Shown here one piece after another: positions 35,428 to 43,506 of a stretch of 64,000 bases of DNA. The notes under the pieces were generated by a model. It did not search any database and was not told where the DNA came from. It was given only the letters and a program-made list of their open reading frames with translations. Source of the DNA: Maribellus luteus. GTDB lineage: Bacteria; Bacteroidota; Bacteroidia; Bacteroidales; Prolixibacteraceae. The stretch spans positions 62,001-126,000 of the forward strand of contig NZ_QWGR01000011.1 in NCBI RefSeq assembly GCF_003576475.1. Direction: 5' to 3'. Positions within the stretch are counted from its first letter, which is position 1. The number at the start of each line of letters is the position of its first letter. Position numbers and translations under genes: made by a program.

Positions 35428-36873
35428 ATGAGAAAGATATTAAATATCCTTTTGTCAGGACTACTGCTTGTTGCAGTCTGGTCATGCTCAGAAGACACCA
35501 TGGATGATATCAATAAAAACGTAAACGACCCAGTCGATGTGGGGTCGAATCTAATTATTACAGATGCCATGGTAACCTCTGCATTCAGCATTACGGGAAG
35601 CGACCTGGCTTTCTATGCTTCGGTTTACATTGAGCACAACGTTGGAATATGGAACCAAAGCTATAACGCAGAAATCCGCTCCGGGGAACCTATTAGTGCC
35701 ACTACCTACAACAACTCATGGAATTCTATTTATCAAAACCTTTACAACTTAAAGGTTATTATCAATAAGTGTTCAGAAGGCGGCTCCGAAGAAGGTAATT
35801 ACCATACTCTTGGTATTGCTCAGGCCCTGACTGCACATAACCTGGCGACGCTTACCGATTTAATGGGTGATGTTCCCTGGACTGAAGCCTTGCAGCCGGG
35901 CTTTATTTTTACTCCGGTGCTTGACAAGCAGGAGGACATTTATACCGAAGTTTTAAAATTGCTCGATGATGCCATCGCCAACTTCAATAAGGAAAGTAGC
36001 TTTCCTTCGCTGGGAGACCAGGATTTCATATACGATGGTGACATTGATCTATGGAAAAAATTTACTTATGGGTTAAAAGCGCGGTATACCATGCGGCTGT
36101 CTTTGAAGAATGCTGCATACGAAAATGTAATCAGCTTCGCCAATCAGTCCTTTGCCTCCAGTGATGAGCAGGCACAGCTCAACTACAATGGCAGCACTGC
36201 AATCAGTCCTTTTTATAAGTTCTATACCGACCGGGACTACTTCGGCGCCAGTCAAAGCCTTTATGATAAGCTTAATGAACGTAACGACCCTAGAATTGAT
36301 ATCTTCTGGAAACCTCATCCAAATTCAGGTGAATTTATACTAGCGCCCAATGGTACTCCAGTTCAGGTTCAGGGGAATTACAGTATTTCAGCAATCACGG
36401 AGAAAACCGCGCCAACCTACCTGATGAGTTACCATGAAGTTGAATTTCTTAAGGCTGAAGCTTACGTAAGATTAAATGAACTGGAAGATGCTGAAGCAGC
36501 ATTGAAAAATGCAGTAACGGCAGCATTCCAGAAAGTTAACATAGGCCTTACGGAAGAAGATGCAATAACATACTTTGAAGACAATGTTTTGCCCAAGTTT
36601 GGTAGTAATCCATTGTCTGAGGTAATGAACCAGAAATACATTGCTTTTTTTGAAGAAGAAGCTGTTGAGGCCTATTGCGATTATCGCCGGCTGGTTGCCA
36701 TGGGCAATAATGTCATTAAGTTAGACAATCCGAAGAACTCTGCCAACCAATTCCCGCAGCGTTTTACCTATGGTAATAGTGATGTAACTACCAATAAAAA
36801 TGTGCGCGAAGCTTATGGCGATGGAAATTACGTTTATACTGAAAAAGTATGGTGGGCTGGAGGTACGCGTTAA
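35428..36873 (+). CDS. SusD/RagB-type nutrient-binding outer-membrane lipoprotein (operon 1)
   Basis: The 481-residue protein has a lipoprotein signal ending LLLVAVWSC (C20), followed by acidic residues that favour surface export. Its helical TPR-like body (NSWNSIYQNLYNLKVIINKCSE, LTDLMGDVPWTEALQPG, PTYLMSYHEVEFLKAEAYVR) matches the SusD-like group that lacks the classical starch-binding arch. It would act as the hinged lid of the preceding SusC. The next gene starts 34 nt later. Confidence 0.92.
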   Translation: MRKILNILLSGLLLVAVWSCSEDTMDDINKNVNDPVDVGSNLIITDAMVTSAFSITGSDLAFYASVYIEHNVGIWNQSYNAEIRSGEPISATTYNNSWNSIYQNLYNLKVIINKCSEGGSEEGNYHTLGIAQALTAHNLATLTDLMGDVPWTEALQPGFIFTPVLDKQEDIYTEVLKLLDDAIANFNKESSFPSLGDQDFIYDGDIDLWKKFTYGLKARYTMRLSLKNAAYENVISFANQSFASSDEQAQLNYNGSTAISPFYKFYTDRDYFGASQSLYDKLNERNDPRIDIFWKPHPNSGEFILAPNGTPVQVQGNYSISAITEKTAPTYLMSYHEVEFLKAEAYVRLNELEDAEAALKNAVTAAFQKVNIGLTEEDAITYFEDNVLPKFGSNPLSEVMNQKYIAFFEEEAVEAYCDYRRLVAMGNNVIKLDNPKNSANQFPQRFTYGNSDVTTNKNVREAYGDGNYVYTEKVWWAGGTR

Positions 36874-36907
36874 GAATGATTTATTATCAATATAAAACAA
36901 TTGAGAT

Positions 36908-37717
36908 ATGAAAAAAATTAAAATATTCGGCTTGATAGCCACTCTGATTCTGACCTTTTCATCCTGTGAAACCGATGTTGACGATCCTGCAGGAGTAAGA
37001 GGTGTTGGAGTAGTACCTGCAATAGTCGATCTAAACCCCGCAGTTTATGACTCCAATGATCTGGAAAATACTTTCGTTCAATTCACTTTGGATATCACCG
37101 AATCATCGGTTAGTGAGGCGGTCGTAGTAGCCTCTTACAATGGAGATAAGAAGAGGACTGAAATGACAAGAATTAGCAGCTTTCCGTCAACAATCAAACT
37201 GACACTGAAGGATGTGGCTGCTAAGTTGGGAATATCCTTGGCTTCTGTAGAGCTGGCTGATGTGTTTACCTTTGAAATCGTTACCATTCAAGGGCAAGAA
37301 AGCTACTTTTCCAGTGCCGCTTTTAACGCAGCAGTGGTTTGTGCCTATAATCCTGAGATGGCTTCTGGCAGCTATCATGCCGTAAGCGATGGCTGGGGCT
37401 TAGACGGGAATGTTACCATAACTGTAGATCCGGAAAATGAGTACATAGTATATGTCTCTGGTTTGGCAGCAATTGAAGGTCTTAACGAGGATAAGGGACC
37501 GTTAAAAATGATCATTAACGAACTGGACTATTCTGTAGACGCAGAAAAAACCGTTTTGGCTTCCGATGTGGCACCGTGGGGACTCCCGTATACAGGATAC
37601 AATTACCAGGGATTTGGAGAACTTAACACTTGTGACGGTACCTACAAAATGACATTTACCATTGGTGTTGATCAAGGCTCCTGGGGGGCATATGATTTTG
37701 TACTAACAAAGAATTAA
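36908..37717 (+). CDS. Lipoprotein of unknown function, third gene of susCD operon 1
   Basis: The 269-residue product has a lipoprotein signal ending TFSSC (C20), then acidic ETDVDDP, as in surface-exposed Bacteroidota lipoproteins. Residues about 35-140 look like one beta-sandwich domain and about 145-269 like a second (SGSYHAVSDGWGLDGNVTITVD; NTCDGTYKMTFTIGVDQGSWGAYDFVL). In such operons the third lipoprotein is often an accessory ligand-binding protein, but no named family is recognised. Operon 2 lacks an equivalent. Confidence 0.8.
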   Translation: MKKIKIFGLIATLILTFSSCETDVDDPAGVRGVGVVPAIVDLNPAVYDSNDLENTFVQFTLDITESSVSEAVVVASYNGDKKRTEMTRISSFPSTIKLTLKDVAAKLGISLASVELADVFTFEIVTIQGQESYFSSAAFNAAVVCAYNPEMASGSYHAVSDGWGLDGNVTITVDPENEYIVYVSGLAAIEGLNEDKGPLKMIINELDYSVDAEKTVLASDVAPWGLPYTGYNYQGFGELNTCDGTYKMTFTIGVDQGSWGAYDFVLTKN

Positions 37718-38179
37718 AAAAGATTCAATACGCTTATTTGTGTATTGTTAAGTGTTAGATAACATTTTGATGACAGAAAAGAGTGGGCTGATGAAAAGTT
37801 GGCCCGCTCTTGTTGGGATGCAGGGTAGGTCCAGAAAAACTCCAGGCAAATTTTTGATTTAGGAAACGTATAGCAATAAGCAATGTATTTAAATCATATT
37901 CTTATTGCCGTTGTAGAGAGTCCTTTGTGAACTATTTATGAAAAGTATTTTAATGGACCTTGTTTCTTATGTATTAGTAATGTTTGTTGAAAAATACTTT
38001 CAATTTGTTTTAAAAATTGTTTTTTTTTCACACTTTTGTAATTGTTAAAAAAATTAACCATTTAATACCGATTTTAACAATTAACACTAAGATGATTTGT
38101 GATTAAAGGATTTGGGGGAATCCTAACAAAGAGTCAACTTTATTTATACGCTGTTTAATTATTTTTTAAAACTGTTTCT

Positions 38180-38362
38180 ATGAAGGGGTATCTAGGAAAC
38201 ATTCATTGTTTTTCCAGAATTTTATTATTGAAAAAATTGCAACTTAAAGGAACGAATAGCCGGGGGGCGCTTACTCTGCATATACTCACTATTACCCTTC
38301 GTAGGAATTTTCAATGCCTCCCGGTTTTTTTTAGCTCTTGCCCTTCAGATCAGAAAAGTTAA
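38180..38362 (+). CDS. Upstream open reading frame in the leader of the second susC operon
   Basis: The 60-codon frame beginning MKGYLGNIHCFSRILLLK is the counterpart of the 59-codon frame at 31913. The shared core NSRGALTLHILTITLRRNFQ is encoded by near-identical DNA, which also forms the terminator stem and loop. The start block TTTCTATGAAGGG (38175-38187) is identical in all three copies. The frame ends 30 nt after the T run. Whether a peptide is made is not known. Confidence 0.4.
   Translation: MKGYLGNIHCFSRILLLKKLQLKGTNSRGALTLHILTITLRRNFQCLPVFFSSCPSDQKS
38260..38332 (+). terminator. Terminator-like hairpin with conserved long loop, second susC leader
   Basis: It has the same CCGGGGGGC/GCCTCCCGG stem as in operon 1 (38260-38268 with 38316-38324), followed by eight T. 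The loop differs from operon 1 at only two positions and includes CCCTTCGTAGGAA (38295-38307). Confidence 0.7.
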
Positions 38363-38476
38363 TATAATACTCTAAGCGTTTGACTCAAAATAAATACCGG
38401 GACTATGTTCCGGAAAGCACTGTTTGAAAGAAACTTTAATGTTTATAGCTGTTTATTAATAACTAAAATTATTTCT

Positions 38477-41400
38477 ATGAAAAAAATTGCGATTCTTTTA
38501 TCGATTCTCTTTTTCATGGGGAATTTGGTGAATGCTCAAACGAAGAGTTTAACCGGTACGGTTACTTCTGCTGAGGATAATATGCCAATACCCGGAGTAT
38601 CGGTTTCAGTAAAGGGAACAACCCTTGGAACAGTTACCAATCTGGATGGTCTGTTTGAATTGACTGTTCCGAATGATGCTAGATATTTACTATTTAGCTT
38701 TATCGGGATGAAAAATCTCGAAGTTGAAATTGGTTCACAAACCAATTTTGCCGTGAAGATGGAAAATGCGATTATTGGAGTTGACGAGGTGGTTGTTACC
38801 GCTCTTGGCATTTCCAGAGAAAGGAAATCTTTAGGCTACTCTGTGCAGCAAGTAGGTGGAGAAGAAATCAGCACAATAAAAGGAGCTGATTTTACCTCGG
38901 CCCTTTCAGGTAAAGTTGCCGGGCTTGACATAAAAACAAACACAAACTTTGGTGGATCTACAAACGTTATCGTTCGTGGATCAGCTTCATTAACTGGAAA
39001 CAACCAGGCTTTGTTTGTTGTCGACGGAGTGCCGATTGACAATACCATTATGAATGATTCGTATCAGAAAAGAGGAGGCCGTGGATACGACTACGGTAGC
39101 ACTGCTTCTGATATTAATCCTAATGATATTGAGTCGATTTCGGTATTAAAAGGAGCAGCGGCGACTGCCCTTTACGGATCGAGAGCTGCGAATGGAGTGA
39201 TTCTTATAACAACTAAAAAGGGAGCTAAAGGGAAAAACCTGGGGGTATCTTATACCGGAAATGTTACCCTTGGATTTGTAGATAAAAGTACATTCCCTGA
39301 GTACCAAAAAGAATACGGTGCCGGTTATGGTTTAGACTGGTACAGTGATTCAGATTATCCGGGACTTGAGTACTGGGACTGGAACGATGACGGGACTGAT
39401 GAATACATTGTTCCTACTTATGAAGATGCATCAATGGGAGAACCTTTCGATGCAGGTTTAAATGTTTACCAATGGAATGCATTCTGGCCTGGCTTAGATA
39501 CCTACGGTAAAGCAACACCTTGGGTGGCTGCTAAAAACGATCCGATCGAATTTTTTGAAACGGCAACTACGAAGTCTAACTCAATTCAGGTTACTGGCGG
39601 CAGCGATAATTTAACCTACCGGTTTTCTTACCAGAATCTGCAGCAAGGTGGTATTATGCCAAACAGTGAGCTGGATAAAAACAATTTTAGCTTTTCCGGT
39701 AGTTACGATATTACCTCTAAATTGAAAGTGTCGTCTTTTGCCAATTTCATTAAAACCGAAACGAAAGGAAGAAACATTACCGGTTATTCTGGCAACCTGA
39801 TTTCAGGGTTCCGCCAGTGGTGGCAAACCAATGTTGATATTCTTGAGCAGAAAAGGGCATATGAGCAATTGGGGGTAAATGTTACCTGGAACATGAACGA
39901 GCCAGGCGATACCAGCCCGGCCTATTGGAATAACCCATATTGGCAACGTTACCGGAACTATCAAACCGACTCACGTAGCCGCTTCATCGGTTATACCAAG
40001 TTCGATTGGCAAGTTGCCGACTTCCTGACATTTACGGGGCGTGTATCTGTAGATTATTATTCTTTCCTTGAAGAAGAGAGACTTGCTGTAGGTTCCATTG
40101 CAGAGGCTTTTGGTGTTGGGTATAACGATACATCGTCGGGTTATTCGGTGAAAAGAGGTGACTTTTCGGAGTACAACTTCGATTTGATGGCCAATTTCAA
40201 TAAAGACATTACCGAGAAGTTGAACTTAGCAGGTTTGGTAGGTACAAACATTCGTAAACAAAACTCTTCCGATTTTTGGGCGTCCACAAACGGCGGTTTG
40301 GCAGTTGAAGGAATTTATTCGCTTGCCAATACAGCATCTCCGTTGGAATTGCCGATAGAGCATGCACCAAAGATCCAGGTGAATGGTTATTTTGCAAATG
40401 CATCATTGGGGTACAACGATATTTTATTTCTTGAAGGTTCGGTTCGTGTTGACCAGGCTTCTACTTTGCCCAAAGACAATCAGACTTATGTGTATCCATC
40501 AGCTACCGGTAGCTTTATTTTTACAAAGTTCATTGATAAAGATTGGTTTAGCTTTGGTAAAGTGCGTTTAAACTATGCTGAAGTGGGTAACGATGCTCCT
40601 TTTGCCAGTTTATTTAATACTTACGACCAATACTATCCTTTTAGCGGAAATGGAGTTGCATCAAACAGTAATACAATAAATAATAAAGAGTTAAAATCGG
40701 AAAGGACAAAAAGTTTGGAAGCAGGTTTAACTCTGAACTTTGTGAAAAACCGCTTGGGTCTTGATTTGGCTATCTACGACAACAGAACCGTTGATCAGAT
40801 TATGCCGGCAGCAATTTCCTATGCTACAGGTTCGAGCTTCAAATTCGTAAATGCCGGAGAAGTTAGCAATAAAGGTGTTGAAATAATGCTGAATGCAACA
40901 CCTGTAAAACAACGTGGTTTTACATGGGATGTAGCCCTAAACTGGTCGAAAAATAAAAACAAGGTTATTGACCTGGCTGAAGGTTTGGAGAAATTGCAAC
41001 TTGCTGATTTGCAGGGAGGTGTTACTGTTAATGCTGTAAAAGGCCAAGCTATGGGAACCATTCATGGTACTGACTTTGTTTACTATAATGACATTAAAGA
41101 TGAAGCCCACCGGATTGTAACGGATGGGTATTACGATGTTAGCGCATCAGACCAGATCATTGGAGATGTAAACCCGGATTGGATTGGCGGTCTCCGTAAT
41201 ACGTTCAGTTATAAAAATCTTAGACTTAGTTTCTTAATCGACTGGAAACATGGTGGAGATGTATTCTCGTTAGACCATTGGTACGGTTCGTCTACAGGTT
41301 TGTATAAGGAAAGTGCAGGTTTGAACGACCTTGGAAACCCCGTACGTAATTATGTCGCTGATGGTGGTGGTGTGATACTTAAAGGAGTAACTGCTGACGG

Positions 41401-41734
41401 CGCACCAAATACGGTACGTTCAGAAGATATGGGAACGTATTATACGCCTGTTGGATCATATTATGCGCCCAATGCTTTGTTTATTTACGACGCCAGCTAT
41501 GTGAAGTTGAGAGAATTGTCGGTTACTTATAACTTGCCTAAATCACTTTTTGATAACATCTTTATTCAGGACGCTTCAATTGCATTGGTTGGTTCAAACT
41601 TGTGGATTATTCATAAAAACCTTCCTTACGCAGATCCGGAGACTTCTCAAGGTGCAGGAAATATTCAAGGTTGGCAAAGTGGTGTAATGCCATCAACGCG
41701 CAATATTGGTTTTACATTAAATGTTAATTTTTAA
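38477..41734 (+). CDS. SusC/RagA-type TonB-dependent outer-membrane transporter (operon 2)
   Basis: Start at ATG 38477 (1085 residues) because it gives a clean signal peptide (MKKIAILLSILFFMGNLVNA) aligned with the first susC; the frame is open back to 38405 but that part is leader. It has the carboxypeptidase-D-like domain (LTGTVTSAEDNMPIPGVSVSVKG), the plug (NVIVRGSASLTGNNQALFVVDGVP, then DIESISVLKGAAATALYG) and a barrel ending in F. The N-terminal ~120 residues are close to SusC 1, and the barrel is clearly divergent, so the two probably take different substrates. A susD-like gene follows after 12 nt. Confidence 0.95.
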   Translation: MKKIAILLSILFFMGNLVNAQTKSLTGTVTSAEDNMPIPGVSVSVKGTTLGTVTNLDGLFELTVPNDARYLLFSFIGMKNLEVEIGSQTNFAVKMENAIIGVDEVVVTALGISRERKSLGYSVQQVGGEEISTIKGADFTSALSGKVAGLDIKTNTNFGGSTNVIVRGSASLTGNNQALFVVDGVPIDNTIMNDSYQKRGGRGYDYGSTASDINPNDIESISVLKGAAATALYGSRAANGVILITTKKGAKGKNLGVSYTGNVTLGFVDKSTFPEYQKEYGAGYGLDWYSDSDYPGLEYWDWNDDGTDEYIVPTYEDASMGEPFDAGLNVYQWNAFWPGLDTYGKATPWVAAKNDPIEFFETATTKSNSIQVTGGSDNLTYRFSYQNLQQGGIMPNSELDKNNFSFSGSYDITSKLKVSSFANFIKTETKGRNITGYSGNLISGFRQWWQTNVDILEQKRAYEQLGVNVTWNMNEPGDTSPAYWNNPYWQRYRNYQTDSRSRFIGYTKFDWQVADFLTFTGRVSVDYYSFLEEERLAVGSIAEAFGVGYNDTSSGYSVKRGDFSEYNFDLMANFNKDITEKLNLAGLVGTNIRKQNSSDFWASTNGGLAVEGIYSLANTASPLELPIEHAPKIQVNGYFANASLGYNDILFLEGSVRVDQASTLPKDNQTYVYPSATGSFIFTKFIDKDWFSFGKVRLNYAEVGNDAPFASLFNTYDQYYPFSGNGVASNSNTINNKELKSERTKSLEAGLTLNFVKNRLGLDLAIYDNRTVDQIMPAAISYATGSSFKFVNAGEVSNKGVEIMLNATPVKQRGFTWDVALNWSKNKNKVIDLAEGLEKLQLADLQGGVTVNAVKGQAMGTIHGTDFVYYNDIKDEAHRIVTDGYYDVSASDQIIGDVNPDWIGGLRNTFSYKNLRLSFLIDWKHGGDVFSLDHWYGSSTGLYKESAGLNDLGNPVRNYVADGGGVILKGVTADGAPNTVRSEDMGTYYTPVGSYYAPNALFIYDASYVKLRELSVTYNLPKSLFDNIFIQDASIALVGSNLWIIHKNLPYADPETSQGAGNIQGWQSGVMPSTRNIGFTLNVNF

Positions 41735-41746
41735 TACGTTGTAAAA

Positions 41747-43195
41747 ATGAGAAATAGAAAATTATATATAGTTGTACTTTTTCTGGGGTTTCTGTTTGCA
41801 TGTACTGATGATTTCACAGAAATGAACGTTGACACGACCCGGCCGGAAGAAGTAAGTGCAAGCGTTTTGCTTACCAATGCACAAATAGAAATTATTGATC
41901 AACTATCCAGTACAAACGTTAATTACAATATTTGGAAGCTGATGGCCCAGTATTGGACAGAGCGTTCGTACAGGGATGAAGCGAACTATAACATTACAAG
42001 CCGTGAAATTCCGGAACAGATTTTCAGGGTGTTTTATGCTGCTTTATACGATTTAAAAGATGCGTATGAAATTATTGACGGGCAGACGCTTACTGAGCCT
42101 AACCTGGAGTCAAAGCAGGCTGTGAAGGCAAATCAGCTGGCAGTTATTGAATTGGTAAATGTTTTTGTATACCAACGTTTGGTGGATATTTTTGGTGATA
42201 TCCCTTATAGCGAAGCTTTAGACAAGGATAATTACACGCCCGCCTATGATGATGCGCAAACAATCTATAAAGATTTAATTGCCCGTGCCGAAGCCGCTGT
42301 CGCTGCCCTTGATGATTCTGATGAAAGTTTTGGTACGGCTGATTTGATTTATGACGGAGATGTGGCATCCTGGATTAAATTCGGACATAGCTTATTGGTG
42401 AAGCTGGGTATTGGTATTGCCGATGGTCCCTTGTCTGCTTTAGGGAAATCAACCGTCGAAGCACATTATGATGGTGTTTTTGCCAGTCAAAGCGAAAGTG
42501 CATTCTTCCCGTACGAAAAATCATTGCCTTATGTAAATGAACTTTACAATGATTTGGTAGCCAGTGGACGTCATGATTTTGTGATGGTTACGGGTATGGT
42601 TGATTTAATGAGAACCATTGAAGACCCCAGGATTGACAATTACTTTGATAATCTTGAGACCGGTATTACGACCGATTACGGTGCATCTGGCGGTTCGTAC
42701 AGTACAAAAGTACATTACGATGCAGCCTTGGAAGAACCCGATTTCCCTGGCTTCTTCATGACTTTTGATGAGGTTCAGTTCTACCTGGCCGAAGCTGCTG
42801 CCCGTAATTGGAATGTGGGTGCCGACGCTGAAACCTACTATAATGCAGGTGTTACGGCTTCCATTATACAATGGGGAGGTACAGAGGCTGAAGCTGAAAC
42901 CTATTTAGCTTCACAATCCTATTCTTCCTATGACGTATGGAAAGATGCGATTGGTACACAAGCCTGGTTGGCCATGTATACCAGAGGCTTTATTGGTTAT
43001 ACTTTCTGGCGGAGATTGGATTACCCGTCAGTATTGGTAATGCCTCCAAGCCCTCCAACCGGTGTTACATCTATTCCGGTTCGTTTTACTTACCCAACAA
43101 ACGAACAGCAATACAACTCAACAAACTATGCCGCTGCAGCCGCAGCTATTGGTGGTGATAAAATGAGTACAAAATTGTTCTGGGATATTTATTAG
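41747..43195 (+). CDS. SusD/RagB-type nutrient-binding outer-membrane lipoprotein (operon 2)
   Basis: The 482-residue product has a lipoprotein signal ending LGFLFAC (C19) followed by TDDFTEMN. The body matches the same SusD-like subgroup as operon 1 (YQRLVDIFGDIPYSEALD, DVASWIKFGHSLLVKLGI, FMTFDEVQFYLAEAAAR). It is the partner lid of the preceding SusC and the last gene before a strong terminator. Confidence 0.92.
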   Translation: MRNRKLYIVVLFLGFLFACTDDFTEMNVDTTRPEEVSASVLLTNAQIEIIDQLSSTNVNYNIWKLMAQYWTERSYRDEANYNITSREIPEQIFRVFYAALYDLKDAYEIIDGQTLTEPNLESKQAVKANQLAVIELVNVFVYQRLVDIFGDIPYSEALDKDNYTPAYDDAQTIYKDLIARAEAAVAALDDSDESFGTADLIYDGDVASWIKFGHSLLVKLGIGIADGPLSALGKSTVEAHYDGVFASQSESAFFPYEKSLPYVNELYNDLVASGRHDFVMVTGMVDLMRTIEDPRIDNYFDNLETGITTDYGASGGSYSTKVHYDAALEEPDFPGFFMTFDEVQFYLAEAAARNWNVGADAETYYNAGVTASIIQWGGTEAEAETYLASQSYSSYDVWKDAIGTQAWLAMYTRGFIGYTFWRRLDYPSVLVMPPSPPTGVTSIPVRFTYPTNEQQYNSTNYAAAAAAIGGDKMSTKLFWDIY

Positions 43196-43217
43196 AGATA
43201 ATAAACATACAAATTAT

Positions 43218-43248
43218 AAAAAAGCTGCCTCGCCAGGCAGCTTTTTTA
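43218..43248 (+). terminator. Strong intrinsic terminator after susCD operon 2
   Basis: AGCTGCCT pairs with AGGCAGCT around a CGCC loop, with an A run before it and six T after it. Confidence 0.93.
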
Positions 43249-43506
43249 TTGTTTCTTCGGTCCGAAAAGTACTTCCATGTCAGGCCCTTTTTCTACAAAA
43301 CGTTTTATCGGGAAGGGCTGATTCGAAAGTCAAACGACTGGCCTGAGTTTATCCTACACCTGCTGCAACGGCACGAAAAACTGTTGCAATAAGCCAATCC
43401 TCGCAAGTCTAGCTGTCTGGCGACGCCGTTATGGCAATCCCTGACAATCGAGAGACGCAATCGGGTTATTTCTAATTCTTTTAATCAGACCACAGTAATC
43501 CCGACA
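43249..43506. other. Intergenic spacer, nothing recognised
   Basis: This spacer is more GC-rich than the surrounding intergenic DNA. The minus strand has a short open tail (about 43252-43320) reading FPIKRFVEKGPDMEVLFGPKK before a stop, but it is interrupted by stops upstream. It may be the remnant of a lost gene; no family is recognised and no repeat was confirmed. Confidence 0.35.

Larger units (their letters stand above)
37718..38476 (+). promoter_or_regulatory. Leader region of the second susC operon
   Basis: This 759-bp region first has a hairpin (AAGAGTGGGC/GCCCGCTCTT, 37779-37811) that may end operon 1. A possible -7 box, CACTTTTG (38031-38038), has a TTTG 23 nt upstream. The leader then repeats the layout of operon 1: hairpin 1 (38107-38124), a 60-codon frame (38180-38362), a terminator-like hairpin (38260-38332), hairpin 3 (38397-38413) and an 84-nt block (38426-38509) identical to operon 1 that spans the susC start. 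Confidence 0.6.

Noticed and set aside
31396-38476. Invertible promoter or recombinase-driven shufflon at the two susC operons
   Set aside because: The shared blocks are direct, not inverted, and no tyrosine or serine recombinase gene is in the window.
43252-43400. Pseudogene on the minus strand (tail FPIKRFVEKGPDMEVLFGPKK)
   Set aside because: The open tail is only about 23 codons and the upstream part has stops in every frame. No family could be recognised, so it is only mentioned as spacer content.
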